DNA from: Flavonifractor sp. An92
Lineage (GTDB): Bacteria > Bacillota > Clostridia > Oscillospirales > Oscillospiraceae
Assembly (NCBI RefSeq): GCF_002159175.1
Contig: NZ_NFGZ01000029.1
Span: 1 to 37,995, forward strand
Reading direction: 5' to 3'
DNA: 37,995 bases
Shown here piece by piece: positions 24,525 to 31,533 of the stretch. The first letter of the stretch is position 1; each line of letters opens with the position of its first letter. Below the pieces are notes generated by a model, which saw nothing but the letters and a program-made list of their open reading frames with translations, was not told where the DNA came from and ran no database searches. The position numbers and the translations under genes are program-made.

Positions 24525-24553
24525 ATTATATCATCGGAAAATCCCATCGTCAA
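24525..24553 (-). promoter_or_regulatory. Strong sigma-A promoter for the methyltransferase-ecf-truA operon
   Basis: On the minus strand TTGACG, a 17-base spacer and a perfect TATAAT (24525-24530). It lies about 45 bases upstream of the methyltransferase start and is divergent from the DivIVA-like gene promoter 13 bases away. Confidence 0.9.
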
Positions 24554-24565
24554 ATAGAATCCCCG

Positions 24566-24594
24566 TTGTGCCGGGGGCGGAAATATGGTACAAT
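24566..24594 (+). promoter_or_regulatory. Sigma-A promoter for the DivIVA-like gene
   Basis: TTGTGC (24566-24571), a 17-base spacer and TACAAT (24589-24594) with TGG directly before the -10. Closely spaced and divergent from the methyltransferase promoter. Confidence 0.75.
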
Positions 24595-24650
24595 GGCATG
24601 AACCAGGCTGTATTTGCGTGGACAGCCGTGAAAAGGAGCGTGGAGACGCA

Positions 24651-25343
24651 GTGGATACCGCGGACATTCAGTTTCGTACCGCCACCTTCGGCGGATTTTC
24701 CAAACAGGACGTGCAGGACTACATCGACCGGTCCAACCGGGAGCATCAGCGGCAGATGGAGGGGCTTCAGAAGGAGCTGAGCCAGGCCGCCGGCGAGCGG
24801 GACAAGTACCGCGACCGGGTGGAGAGCGCCGAGAGCCGGAACGTGGAGCTGTCCTCCAAGGTGCAGACCCTCACCGCCGAGCTGGAGGAGGCCCAAAAGG
24901 ACCGGACGGAGCGGGAGGAGGAGCTGGAGCGCCTCCACGCCCGTGTGGCGGAGCTGGAGGGCCGCCTGGAGAAGGCGGAGCACGCCGCCGACGCCTACGA
25001 GCGCATCAAGGACCGCACCGCCGGCATCGAGCTGGAGGCCCACTGCCGGGCCCAGGCGGTGGAGGCGGCGGCGCTGGTGCAGGTGGACAAGGCCCGCCGG
25101 GAGCTGGAGCAGTGGGTGGTCCGGGTGCAGGCCGGGTACGACCAGCTCCGTACCGAGGTGGAGGCCACCCTGTCCCACGCCTCCGGGGAGCTGGAGAAGG
25201 TCCAGCGCACCATGGAGGGCGTGACCGCCGAGCTGGACCAGCGGGATGGCGACCTGAAGGCCCTCATGCGCACCTATGAGGAGGCCATCGGCCCCCAGAT
25301 GCCCGACCCTCTCCCCCTGGAGGAGCCGGCGAAGAAGAAATAA
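24651..25343 (+). CDS. DivIVA-like coiled-coil protein
   Basis: A 230-residue protein with a short N-terminal DivIVA-like element (FRTATFGGFSKQDVQDYID, about residues 8-26) followed by a long coiled coil from about 30 to 215 with dense Glu/Arg/Lys/Leu heptads and no membrane segment. The N-terminal element in DivIVA/GpsB proteins binds membranes or division partners, so a role in cell-pole or division-site organisation is plausible. The start is GTG at 24651 with GGAG five bases upstream (and AAAGGAG further back). The gene is monocistronic between a promoter and a bidirectional terminator. Confidence 0.8.
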   Translation: MDTADIQFRTATFGGFSKQDVQDYIDRSNREHQRQMEGLQKELSQAAGERDKYRDRVESAESRNVELSSKVQTLTAELEEAQKDRTEREEELERLHARVAELEGRLEKAEHAADAYERIKDRTAGIELEAHCRAQAVEAAALVQVDKARRELEQWVVRVQAGYDQLRTEVEATLSHASGELEKVQRTMEGVTAELDQRDGDLKALMRTYEEAIGPQMPDPLPLEEPAKKK

Positions 25344-25375
25344 AAAAAGGCCGGGAGCAAATGCTCCCGGCCTTT
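25342..25375. terminator. Bidirectional terminator between the DivIVA-like gene and purD
   Basis: AAGGCCGGGAGC and GCTCCCGGCCTT form a perfect 12-base stem with an AAAT loop (25347-25374). T-runs follow on both strands (TTTTT on plus, seven T on minus), so it ends both the DivIVA-like gene and the purine operon. Confidence 0.93.
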
Positions 25376-25382
25376 TTGTGTG

Positions 25383-26642
25383 TTAAAACGCGTGGCCGAT
25401 GTCGGTGCGGAAGTGCATTCCGTCGAAGTGGATGGGCTTCGCGGCGGCGTAGGCCTTGGCGATGGCGCCCTCCAGATCGACGGCCACGGCGGTGACGCCC
25501 AACACCCGCCCGCCGTTGGTGACGATGTCGCCCGCCTCGTTCCGGGCGGTGCCGGCGTGGAACACCACGGCGGACTTCCCGGCCTCCTCCAGCCCAGTGA
25601 TGGGCAGGCCCTTGGGGTAGGAGGCGGGGTAGCCGCCGCTGGCCAGCACCAGGCAGCAGGCCGCGCCGTCCTTCCAGCGCACGTCCACCTGGTCCAGCTT
25701 GCCAGAGCGGCAGGCCTCAAAGATGTCCATGAGGTCGCTGTCCAGCAGGGAGAGGACGGCCTGGCACTCGGGGTCGCCGAAGCGGGCGTTGTACTCCACC
25801 ACCTTGGGGCCCTGGGGGGTGAGCATAAGGCCGAAGTAGATGACACCCTGGAAGGGGCGGCCCTCGGCGGCCATGGCGGCCACGGTGGGCCGGAAGATCT
25901 CCGCCTCGCAGCGCTTGGCCACCTCGGGGGAGTAGCATGCCACCGGGGCGATGGCGCCCATGCCGCCGGTGTTGGGGCCCTGGTTGCCGTCGAAAGCCCG
26001 CTTGTGGTCCTGGCTGGCGGGCATGGTGACCAGATGCTCCCCGTCGCAGAAGGCCAGCACGGTCACCTCGGGGCCGGTCATGCACTCCTCGATGACCACG
26101 CAGGCGCCCGCCGCGCCGAACTTGCCGTCGGCCATCATGGACTTGGCGGCCTCCTTGGCCTCCTCCACGGTCTGGGCCACCACAACGCCCTTGCCCAGGG
26201 CCAGGCCGTCGGCCTTGACCACGATGGGGGCTCCCTGCTCCTCGATGTAGGAAAGAGCCGCGTCCAGCTCGGTAAAGGTGCGGTGTTTGGCGGTGGGGAT
26301 GTGGTACTTGGCCATCAGGTCCTTGGAGAAGGCCTTGCTGGCCTCGATGACGGCGGCGTTTTCCCGGGGGCCGAAGGCGGGGATGCCCGCCTCCTCCAGG
26401 GCGTCCACCATGCCCAGCGCCAGGGGGTCGTCGGGGGCCACCACCACGAAGTCCATGTGGTGCTCCTTGGCCCAGGCCACCATGCCGGAAACGTCGGTGG
26501 CTTTTACGTCCACACACTGGGCCAGCTGGGCGATCCCGGCGTTGCCGGGGGCGCAGAAGAGCCCGGTGACCTTGGGGCTTTTGGACAGGGCCCACACGAT
26601 GGCGTGCTCGCGGCCGCCGCCGCCCACAACAAGAACATTCAT
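25383..26642 (-). CDS. purD: Phosphoribosylamine-glycine ligase
   Basis: A 419-residue ATP-grasp enzyme that joins phosphoribosylamine and glycine to make GAR, step two of purine synthesis. It starts MNVLVVGGGGREHAI, has PIVVKADGLALGKGV near 135-149, and the Mg/ATP region VVEYNARFGDPECQ near 283-296. Length is standard. The SD AAAGGAG overlaps the TAA stop of the preceding TraX-like gene, implying translational coupling. It is the last gene of the purine operon, directly before the terminator. Confidence 0.96.
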   Translation of the reverse strand: MNVLVVGGGGREHAIVWALSKSPKVTGLFCAPGNAGIAQLAQCVDVKATDVSGMVAWAKEHHMDFVVVAPDDPLALGMVDALEEAGIPAFGPRENAAVIEASKAFSKDLMAKYHIPTAKHRTFTELDAALSYIEEQGAPIVVKADGLALGKGVVVAQTVEEAKEAAKSMMADGKFGAAGACVVIEECMTGPEVTVLAFCDGEHLVTMPASQDHKRAFDGNQGPNTGGMGAIAPVACYSPEVAKRCEAEIFRPTVAAMAAEGRPFQGVIYFGLMLTPQGPKVVEYNARFGDPECQAVLSLLDSDLMDIFEACRSGKLDQVDVRWKDGAACCLVLASGGYPASYPKGLPITGLEEAGKSAVVFHAGTARNEAGDIVTNGGRVLGVTAVAVDLEGAIAKAYAAAKPIHFDGMHFRTDIGHAF

Positions 26643-26655
26643 GTCGCTCGCTCCT

Positions 26656-27474
26656 TTACATTGACGAAATGAGGACCTGGATGAGCCACAGCACCACCAG
26701 ATGTCCCGGATAGAACCAGTAGAAGAACCACCGTCCGCCCTTGCCCCGCTGCCCGTTGTAGAGGGACAGGGGGAGGAGGGTCAGGCAGGCGAAGGCGGTC
26801 ATCAGCAGGGAATAGGGGAGGTAGAACCGCCGGAAGTAGGGGATGCGGTGGTTCAGCTCCAGCAGGAAGGCCGCCCAGCCCTGGCTGGGCAGCAGGGCCA
26901 CAGCGGGGTCCCAGTAGGCCCACACGGTACCCAGCAAATAGTAGCACACCAGGGAGGCCCCCAGGGCGATGAGCTGCCGCCGCCGGTCCTCACCGGCCAG
27001 GTACACCGCCACCACCGTGGCGGCTCCCAGCCAGCCGTAGTCTCCCTGCAAAAGCTGGGCGGACAGGACGCAGGCGCACAGCAGCACCGCGCCCAAGGCT
27101 CTCCGGCCCCGGCGGATTCCCTCCTCCCAGCAGCCAATGCCCAGCGCGGCCAGGAAGAAGGTCACCACGATGCTCCGCCCGCCGTGGGGCTGCACGATGA
27201 CCAGGGGCACCTGGGTCACCAGGGCGAACACCCCCAGCCGGGTGAGGTAGGCCCGGTAGTTATGGGTGTGGCGGCACCCCTCCGCCACGAAGAAGGCGAA
27301 GATGGGGAAGGCCAGCCGCCCCAGGTAGCGGAAGAGGTAGTAGCGCAGGTCATCGGTGGGGAAGAAGGGGGCCAGGGGGGTGAAGAGCATCCCCACGTGG
27401 TCGATGACCATGAACACGGCGGCCAGATATTTCAGGGCCGACGCGCTGAGCCCCTTCTCACGCAGCGAAGCCAT
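26656..27474 (-). CDS. TraX-like multi-pass membrane protein in the purine operon
   Basis: A 272-residue hydrophobic protein with about seven or eight membrane segments. Family elements of TraX (named for F-pilin acetylation) are seen: KYLAAVFMVIDHVGMLF near 15-31, YLGRLAFPIFAFFVAEGCRHT near 49-69 and YLTRLGVFALVTQVPLV near 75-91. In Firmicutes such proteins have no proven role; an acyltransferase-like function is speculation. It sits three bases after the AICAR transformylase stop and its own stop overlaps the purD ribosome site, so it is an integral part of the purine transcript, not a passenger beside it. No conjugation genes are present. Confidence 0.83.
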   Translation of the reverse strand: MASLREKGLSASALKYLAAVFMVIDHVGMLFTPLAPFFPTDDLRYYLFRYLGRLAFPIFAFFVAEGCRHTHNYRAYLTRLGVFALVTQVPLVIVQPHGGRSIVVTFFLAALGIGCWEEGIRRGRRALGAVLLCACVLSAQLLQGDYGWLGAATVVAVYLAGEDRRRQLIALGASLVCYYLLGTVWAYWDPAVALLPSQGWAAFLLELNHRIPYFRRFYLPYSLLMTAFACLTLLPLSLYNGQRGKGGRWFFYWFYPGHLVVLWLIQVLISSM

Positions 27475-27477
27475 CCC

Positions 27478-28650
27478 TTAGTGGTGGAACAGGCGGATGC
27501 CGGTGAAGGCCATGACCATGCCGTACTTGTCGGCGGTGTCGATGACCTGCTGGTCCCGGATGGAGCCGCCGGGCTGGGCGATGTACTGCACGCCGCTCTT
27601 GCGGGCCCGCTCCACGTTGTCGCCAAAGGGGAAGAAGGCGTCGGAGCCCACGGTGACGCCGCTCATCTTGGCGATCCACTGGGCCTTCTCCTCAGCGGTG
27701 AGGACCTCGGGCTTCTCGGTGAAGGTGTTCTGCCACACGCCGTCGGCCAGAATGTCGTCGTGCTCGTCGGAGATGTAGATGTCGATGGCGTTGTCCCGGT
27801 CGGGGCGGCGGATGCCCTCCACCAAGGGCAGGGAGAGGACCTTCGGATGCTGGCGCAGCCACCAGATGTCGGCCTTGTTGCCGGCCAGGCGGGTGCAGTG
27901 GATGCGGCTCTGCTGGCCGGCGCCCACGCCGATGGTCATGCCGTCCTTCACGTAGCACACCGAGTTGGACTGGGTGTACTTGAGGGTGATGAGAGCCAGG
28001 AGCATGTCGTGCTTGGCCTGCTGGGGCAGGTCCTTGTTGGCGGTGACGATGTTCTGGAGCATCTCCTCGTTGATGTCCAGGGAGTTGTAGCCCTGCTCGA
28101 AGGTGATGCCGTAGATGCTGCGGCGCTCCACGGGGTCGGGCTCATAGTTGGGGTCGATCTCCACCACGTTGTAGCCGCCCTTGCGCTTGGTCTTGAGGAT
28201 CTCCAGGGCCTCGTCGGTGTAGCCGGGGGCGATGATGCCGTCGGAGACCTCATGGGCCAGGAAGTTGGCGGTGTCGGCGTCGCACACGTCACTGAGGGCG
28301 GCCCAGTCGCCGAAGGAGCACAGCCGGTCGGCGCCGCGGGCGCGGATGTAGGCGCAGGCGATGGGGGAGAGGTCGCCCTCGGGGGCGAAGTAGATGTGGC
28401 GCTCCACATCGGAGAGGGGGAGGCCCAGGGCGGCGCCGGCGGGGGAGACGTGCTTGAAGGAGGCGGCGGCGGGGAGGCCGGTGGCCTTTTTGAGGGCCTT
28501 GACCAGCTGCCAGGAGTTGAGGGCGTCCATGAAGTTGATGTAGCCCGGCTTGCCGTTGAGGACCTTCAGGGGCAGCTCACCCTCGGCCATGAAGATGCGG
28601 GCGGGCTTCTGGTTGGGGTTGCAGCCGTATTTCAGTTCCAGTTCGGTCAT
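27478..28650 (-). CDS. purH: AICAR formyltransferase, stand-alone (PurH C-terminal function)
   Basis: A 390-residue enzyme transferring the formyl group from 10-formyl-THF to AICAR. The catalytic Lys66-His67 pair is in ASFKHVSPAG. YGCNPNQKPARIF at the N-terminus and SDAFFPFGDNVERA plus QPGGSIRDQQVI near the C-terminus are family markers. The N-terminal IMP cyclohydrolase domain of ordinary bifunctional PurH is missing; the start is MTELELKYGCNPNQ. The next gene upstream supplies the missing cyclohydrolase as a separate PurO-type protein. It is 13 bases after that gene. Confidence 0.93.
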   Translation of the reverse strand: MTELELKYGCNPNQKPARIFMAEGELPLKVLNGKPGYINFMDALNSWQLVKALKKATGLPAAASFKHVSPAGAALGLPLSDVERHIYFAPEGDLSPIACAYIRARGADRLCSFGDWAALSDVCDADTANFLAHEVSDGIIAPGYTDEALEILKTKRKGGYNVVEIDPNYEPDPVERRSIYGITFEQGYNSLDINEEMLQNIVTANKDLPQQAKHDMLLALITLKYTQSNSVCYVKDGMTIGVGAGQQSRIHCTRLAGNKADIWWLRQHPKVLSLPLVEGIRRPDRDNAIDIYISDEHDDILADGVWQNTFTEKPEVLTAEEKAQWIAKMSGVTVGSDAFFPFGDNVERARKSGVQYIAQPGGSIRDQQVIDTADKYGMVMAFTGIRLFHH

Positions 28651-28663
28651 GGGAACACTTCCT

Positions 28664-29371
28664 TTACGCGTTTTTGTTGACGATGACGCTCTTGCCCTCG
28701 CCGCTCTCCAGGTCGAGGAAGCGGACGAAGAGGGAGACCTTGTTCTCCTCGTTCAGGTTCTCCCACAGGACCTGGGCGCACTCCTCGGGGGTGGTCCAGG
28801 GGACGGTGATCTGGGTGGGCTCCCCGGCGAAGGAGGGCAGGGGGCTTCCGTCGCTCTGATAGGTGTGGATGAAGTGGCCCTGACCGGCCAGGGGGGAGGC
28901 GTATTCAAAGAAATAGCGGCGGCAGGAGGCGGGGTCGCCGTCGGCGCTTTTCAGGATGGAGAGGGCGTAGTCGCCATTGTCCTCCACGATGCCGGAGATG
29001 CGGGGGGTAAAGTTGGGGCCGTCGGGCTCAAAGGTGCGCTTGCGCAGGGCCTGCACGAAGTCCTCGCCCGCGGCGAGACCGGCCCGGATGGTGTCGGTCT
29101 GGTCGCCATTGGTGACGATGGTGGAGGTGCCGAAGCGGCGCACGGGGGCGTAGATGATGAGGGAGGGGTCCTCCAGCTTGGCGGGGTCAAAGGCCTGGGT
29201 GCGGATGCCGTCGGGGGTCTCCACAAAGACGCGGTTGCGGGAGTTGGCGCTGCGGCCCATGATGAAGTAGATCATAACGGCCTGCTTGCCGTCGGCGGTG
29301 CGGCCCAGGGCGATGCCCCGGCCGGGGTAGGGGTTGGCGGCGAGCAGCTCGGGGAGGGAATACGAGTTCAT
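28664..29371 (-). CDS. purO: IMP cyclohydrolase, PurO type
   Basis: A 235-residue protein of the archaeal-type IMP cyclohydrolase family, which closes FAICAR to IMP. It is unrelated to the N-terminal domain of bacterial PurH. Recognised elements are NPYPGRGIALGRTADGKQA near 13-31, FIMGRSANSRNRVF near 36-49 and TNGDQTDTI near 87-95. It is one base from purN upstream and 13 bases from the AICAR transformylase downstream. Together they replace bifunctional PurH. This split is known in a subset of Clostridia; the assignment here rests on these motifs and the context. Confidence 0.85.
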   Translation of the reverse strand: MNSYSLPELLAANPYPGRGIALGRTADGKQAVMIYFIMGRSANSRNRVFVETPDGIRTQAFDPAKLEDPSLIIYAPVRRFGTSTIVTNGDQTDTIRAGLAAGEDFVQALRKRTFEPDGPNFTPRISGIVEDNGDYALSILKSADGDPASCRRYFFEYASPLAGQGHFIHTYQSDGSPLPSFAGEPTQITVPWTTPEECAQVLWENLNEENKVSLFVRFLDLESGEGKSVIVNKNA

Positions 29372-29372
29372 A

Positions 29373-30029
29373 TCAAAGGACCTCCTTCTCCAAAACAGAA
29401 TCCAGAATGTGAACGATCCGGCCCTCCACCTTCAGCTTGTCCTGGCAGAAGAGGGACACGGCCCGGGGGAGGATGCGCCACTCGGCCTGCTCCATGACCC
29501 GGCGCTGGAGGGTCTCCGGCGTGTCGCCGGGGAGGATCTCCACCGGCTTCTGGAGCACGATGGGGCCGCCGTCGGCCTCCTCGTTGACGAAGTGGACGGT
29601 GGCGCCGGTGACCTTCACGCCGTAGGCCAGGGCCATCTCGTGGACGTGGAGGCCGTAGGCCCCCTTCCCGCAGAAGGAGGGGATGAGGGCGGGGTGGACG
29701 TTGAGGATGGCGTTGGGGTAGGCCGCCACCATCTCACCGGTGAGGATGTGCATGAAGCCGGCCAGTACCACCAGGTCGATGGACAGCTCCTTCAGCTTCT
29801 CCACCAGGGCCACAGTCATGGCCTGGTTGGAGGGGTAGTCCTTCCGGGCCACCACATAGCCGGGGATCCCGGCCTTCTCGGCCCGCTCCAGGGCGTAGGC
29901 CCCGGCTTTGGAGGAGATCACCGCGGCGATGACGCCGCCCCCCAGCTCCTCCCGGCGCTGGGCGTCGATGAGGGCCTGCAGGTTGGTGCCGCCGCCGGAG
30001 ACCAGCACGGCGATGCGTTTCTCTCCCAT
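29373..30029 (-). CDS. purN: Phosphoribosylglycinamide formyltransferase
   Basis: A 218-residue enzyme transferring formyl from 10-formyl-THF to GAR. It has VSGGGTNLQALIDA at the phosphate-binding loop, LNVHPALIPSF with the catalytic Asn and His near residues 109-111, and the NEEADGGPI aspartate near 147. Length is standard. It begins three bases after purM and ends one base before the PurO gene. Confidence 0.95.
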   Translation of the reverse strand: MGEKRIAVLVSGGGTNLQALIDAQRREELGGGVIAAVISSKAGAYALERAEKAGIPGYVVARKDYPSNQAMTVALVEKLKELSIDLVVLAGFMHILTGEMVAAYPNAILNVHPALIPSFCGKGAYGLHVHEMALAYGVKVTGATVHFVNEEADGGPIVLQKPVEILPGDTPETLQRRVMEQAEWRILPRAVSLFCQDKLKVEGRIVHILDSVLEKEVL

Positions 30030-30032
30030 GGC

Positions 30033-31076
30033 TTACACCAGCTCCACGCCGGCGTCGCCGGAGACCACCTCGCCGATGCGGTAGGCCTTCTCCCCGGCGG
30101 CCTGGAGCAGCTCCAGGGCCTGGTCGGCCTCACCGGCGGGAACCGCCAGGATCATGCCGATGCCCATATTAAAGGTGTTGTACATGTCACGCTCGGGAAT
30201 GTTGCCCTTCTTCTGGATGAGGTCGAAGATGGGCAGGCGGGGGAAGGAGTTCAGCTCAATGCGGGCGGTGAGGCCCTCGGTCATCATGCGGGGCACGTTC
30301 TCATAGAAGCCGCCGCCGGTGATGTGGCTGACGGCGTGGATGTTCACGCCGTTCTTCAGGAGGGCCTTGATGGCCTTCACATAGATGCGGGTGGGGGTGA
30401 GCAGGGTCTCGCCCAGGCTCTTGCCGCCCAGCTCCTCCACGGGGGAGGTGAGGTCGGCGTGCTCCACGTCAAAGACCTTCCGCACCAGGGAGAAGCCGTT
30501 GGAGTGGACGCCGGTGGAGCCCAGGCCGATGAGGGTATCGCCCAGAGCCAGGGCCTTGCCGTCGATGATCTTCTCCTCGTCCACGATGCCCACGGAGAAC
30601 CCGGCCACGTCGTAGTCCTCATCGGGCATGACGCCGGGGTGCTCGGCGGTCTCGCCGCCCACCAGGGCGCACTCGGACTGGCGGCAGCCCTCGGTGATGC
30701 CCGCCACGATCTCGGCGATGCGCACGGGGTCGTTCTTGCCGCAGGCGATGTAGTCCAGGAAGAAGAGGGGCGCGGCGCCGCCGCAGATGATGTCGTTGAC
30801 GCACATGGCCACGCAGTCGATGCCGATGGTGTCGTGCTTGTTGAGGAGCATGGCCAGGCGCAGCTTGGTGCCCACGCCGTCGGTGCCGGACACCAGCACC
30901 GGCTTCTTCATACCGGCCAGGTCCGGGGCGAACACACCGCCGAAGCCGCCCAGGGTGCCCAGCACGCCGGGGATGTAGGTGGACTCCACCATGGGCTTGA
31001 TGCGCTCCACCGCCTCGTAACCGGCGGTGACGTCCACGCCGGCGGCGGCGTAGGAAGCGGAATGAGAATTTTTCAT
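30033..31076 (-). CDS. purM: Phosphoribosylformylglycinamidine cyclo-ligase (AIR synthetase)
   Basis: A 347-residue enzyme closing the imidazole ring of AIR with ATP. Typical segments: SYAAAGVDVTAGYEAVERIK at the start, SGTDGVGTKLRLA near 63-75, VNDIICGGAAPLFFLDYIA near 92-110, VGGETAEHPGVM near 138-150 and HITGGGFYENVPRM near 250-263. SD GGAGG precedes the ATG. It is separated from purF by the unknown gene at 31116-31505. Confidence 0.96.
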   Translation of the reverse strand: MKNSHSASYAAAGVDVTAGYEAVERIKPMVESTYIPGVLGTLGGFGGVFAPDLAGMKKPVLVSGTDGVGTKLRLAMLLNKHDTIGIDCVAMCVNDIICGGAAPLFFLDYIACGKNDPVRIAEIVAGITEGCRQSECALVGGETAEHPGVMPDEDYDVAGFSVGIVDEEKIIDGKALALGDTLIGLGSTGVHSNGFSLVRKVFDVEHADLTSPVEELGGKSLGETLLTPTRIYVKAIKALLKNGVNIHAVSHITGGGFYENVPRMMTEGLTARIELNSFPRLPIFDLIQKKGNIPERDMYNTFNMGIGMILAVPAGEADQALELLQAAGEKAYRIGEVVSGDAGVELV

Positions 31077-31115
31077 CCAATAACCTCCACGATATATATG
31101 AAAGGGAAGAAAAGA

Positions 31116-31505
31116 CTACGGGAGTGTCCAGTACTTCCGGACAACACCAAAAGCGCCGGTCGCCTGGGCGGTAAACCCCAGTGTCTCGCAGTATGTTTGA
31201 TAAGCATGCTCCAAATGAGCGTTTTCACTAGGTTTGTGGCCGAGCAAATCCGAGATCACAGGATTCGTCTCCCGCCCATCTTTCTGGTCATTATTCAGAT
31301 GAGAACTCATCGTGTTTGCAGCATAGCCGAGAAAACGACTGGGATAGAAACGAAAGCCGTTTGACATCTCAACAGCGACAAAACAAGTTCCGTGCTTGAT
31401 GAGATTGAGTGCGAAGGTATAAGTCGGCTCTCTCTTCTGGTTCAGATACCGATCTAAAGTCTCCATGTTCGTATGGAGTTCCTGCAAGGTTTGGACCAAT
31501 TCCAA
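31116..31505 (-). CDS. Unknown 129-residue protein inserted in the purine operon
   Basis: A 129-residue soluble protein I cannot identify. The start is TTG (31505) with AAAGGAG eight bases upstream, so it looks translated. Its sequence has a helical start, TYTFALNLIKHGTCFVAVEM, then the motif-like YPSRFLGYAANTMSSHLNND, KDGRETNPVISDLLG and a C-terminal YQTYCETLGF / GVVRKYW. I have a weak memory of similar segments in putative nuclease-associated proteins, which I cannot support. By hand count 31141-31500 is about 48 percent GC, against about 65 percent in neighbouring pur genes, and codon use is visibly less GC-biased. It lies 28 bases after purF and 39 before purM with no mobile element ends visible. 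Probably a recent acquisition. Confidence 0.7.
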   Translation of the reverse strand: MELVQTLQELHTNMETLDRYLNQKREPTYTFALNLIKHGTCFVAVEMSNGFRFYPSRFLGYAANTMSSHLNNDQKDGRETNPVISDLLGHKPSENAHLEHAYQTYCETLGFTAQATGAFGVVRKYWTLP

Positions 31506-31533
31506 GACAGATACTCCTTTCCGATAGATGGTA

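Noticed and set aside
31077-31533. Insertion sequence or integron around the low-GC gene
   Set aside because: No terminal inverted repeats, target duplications or recombinase fragments could be seen at the junctions.
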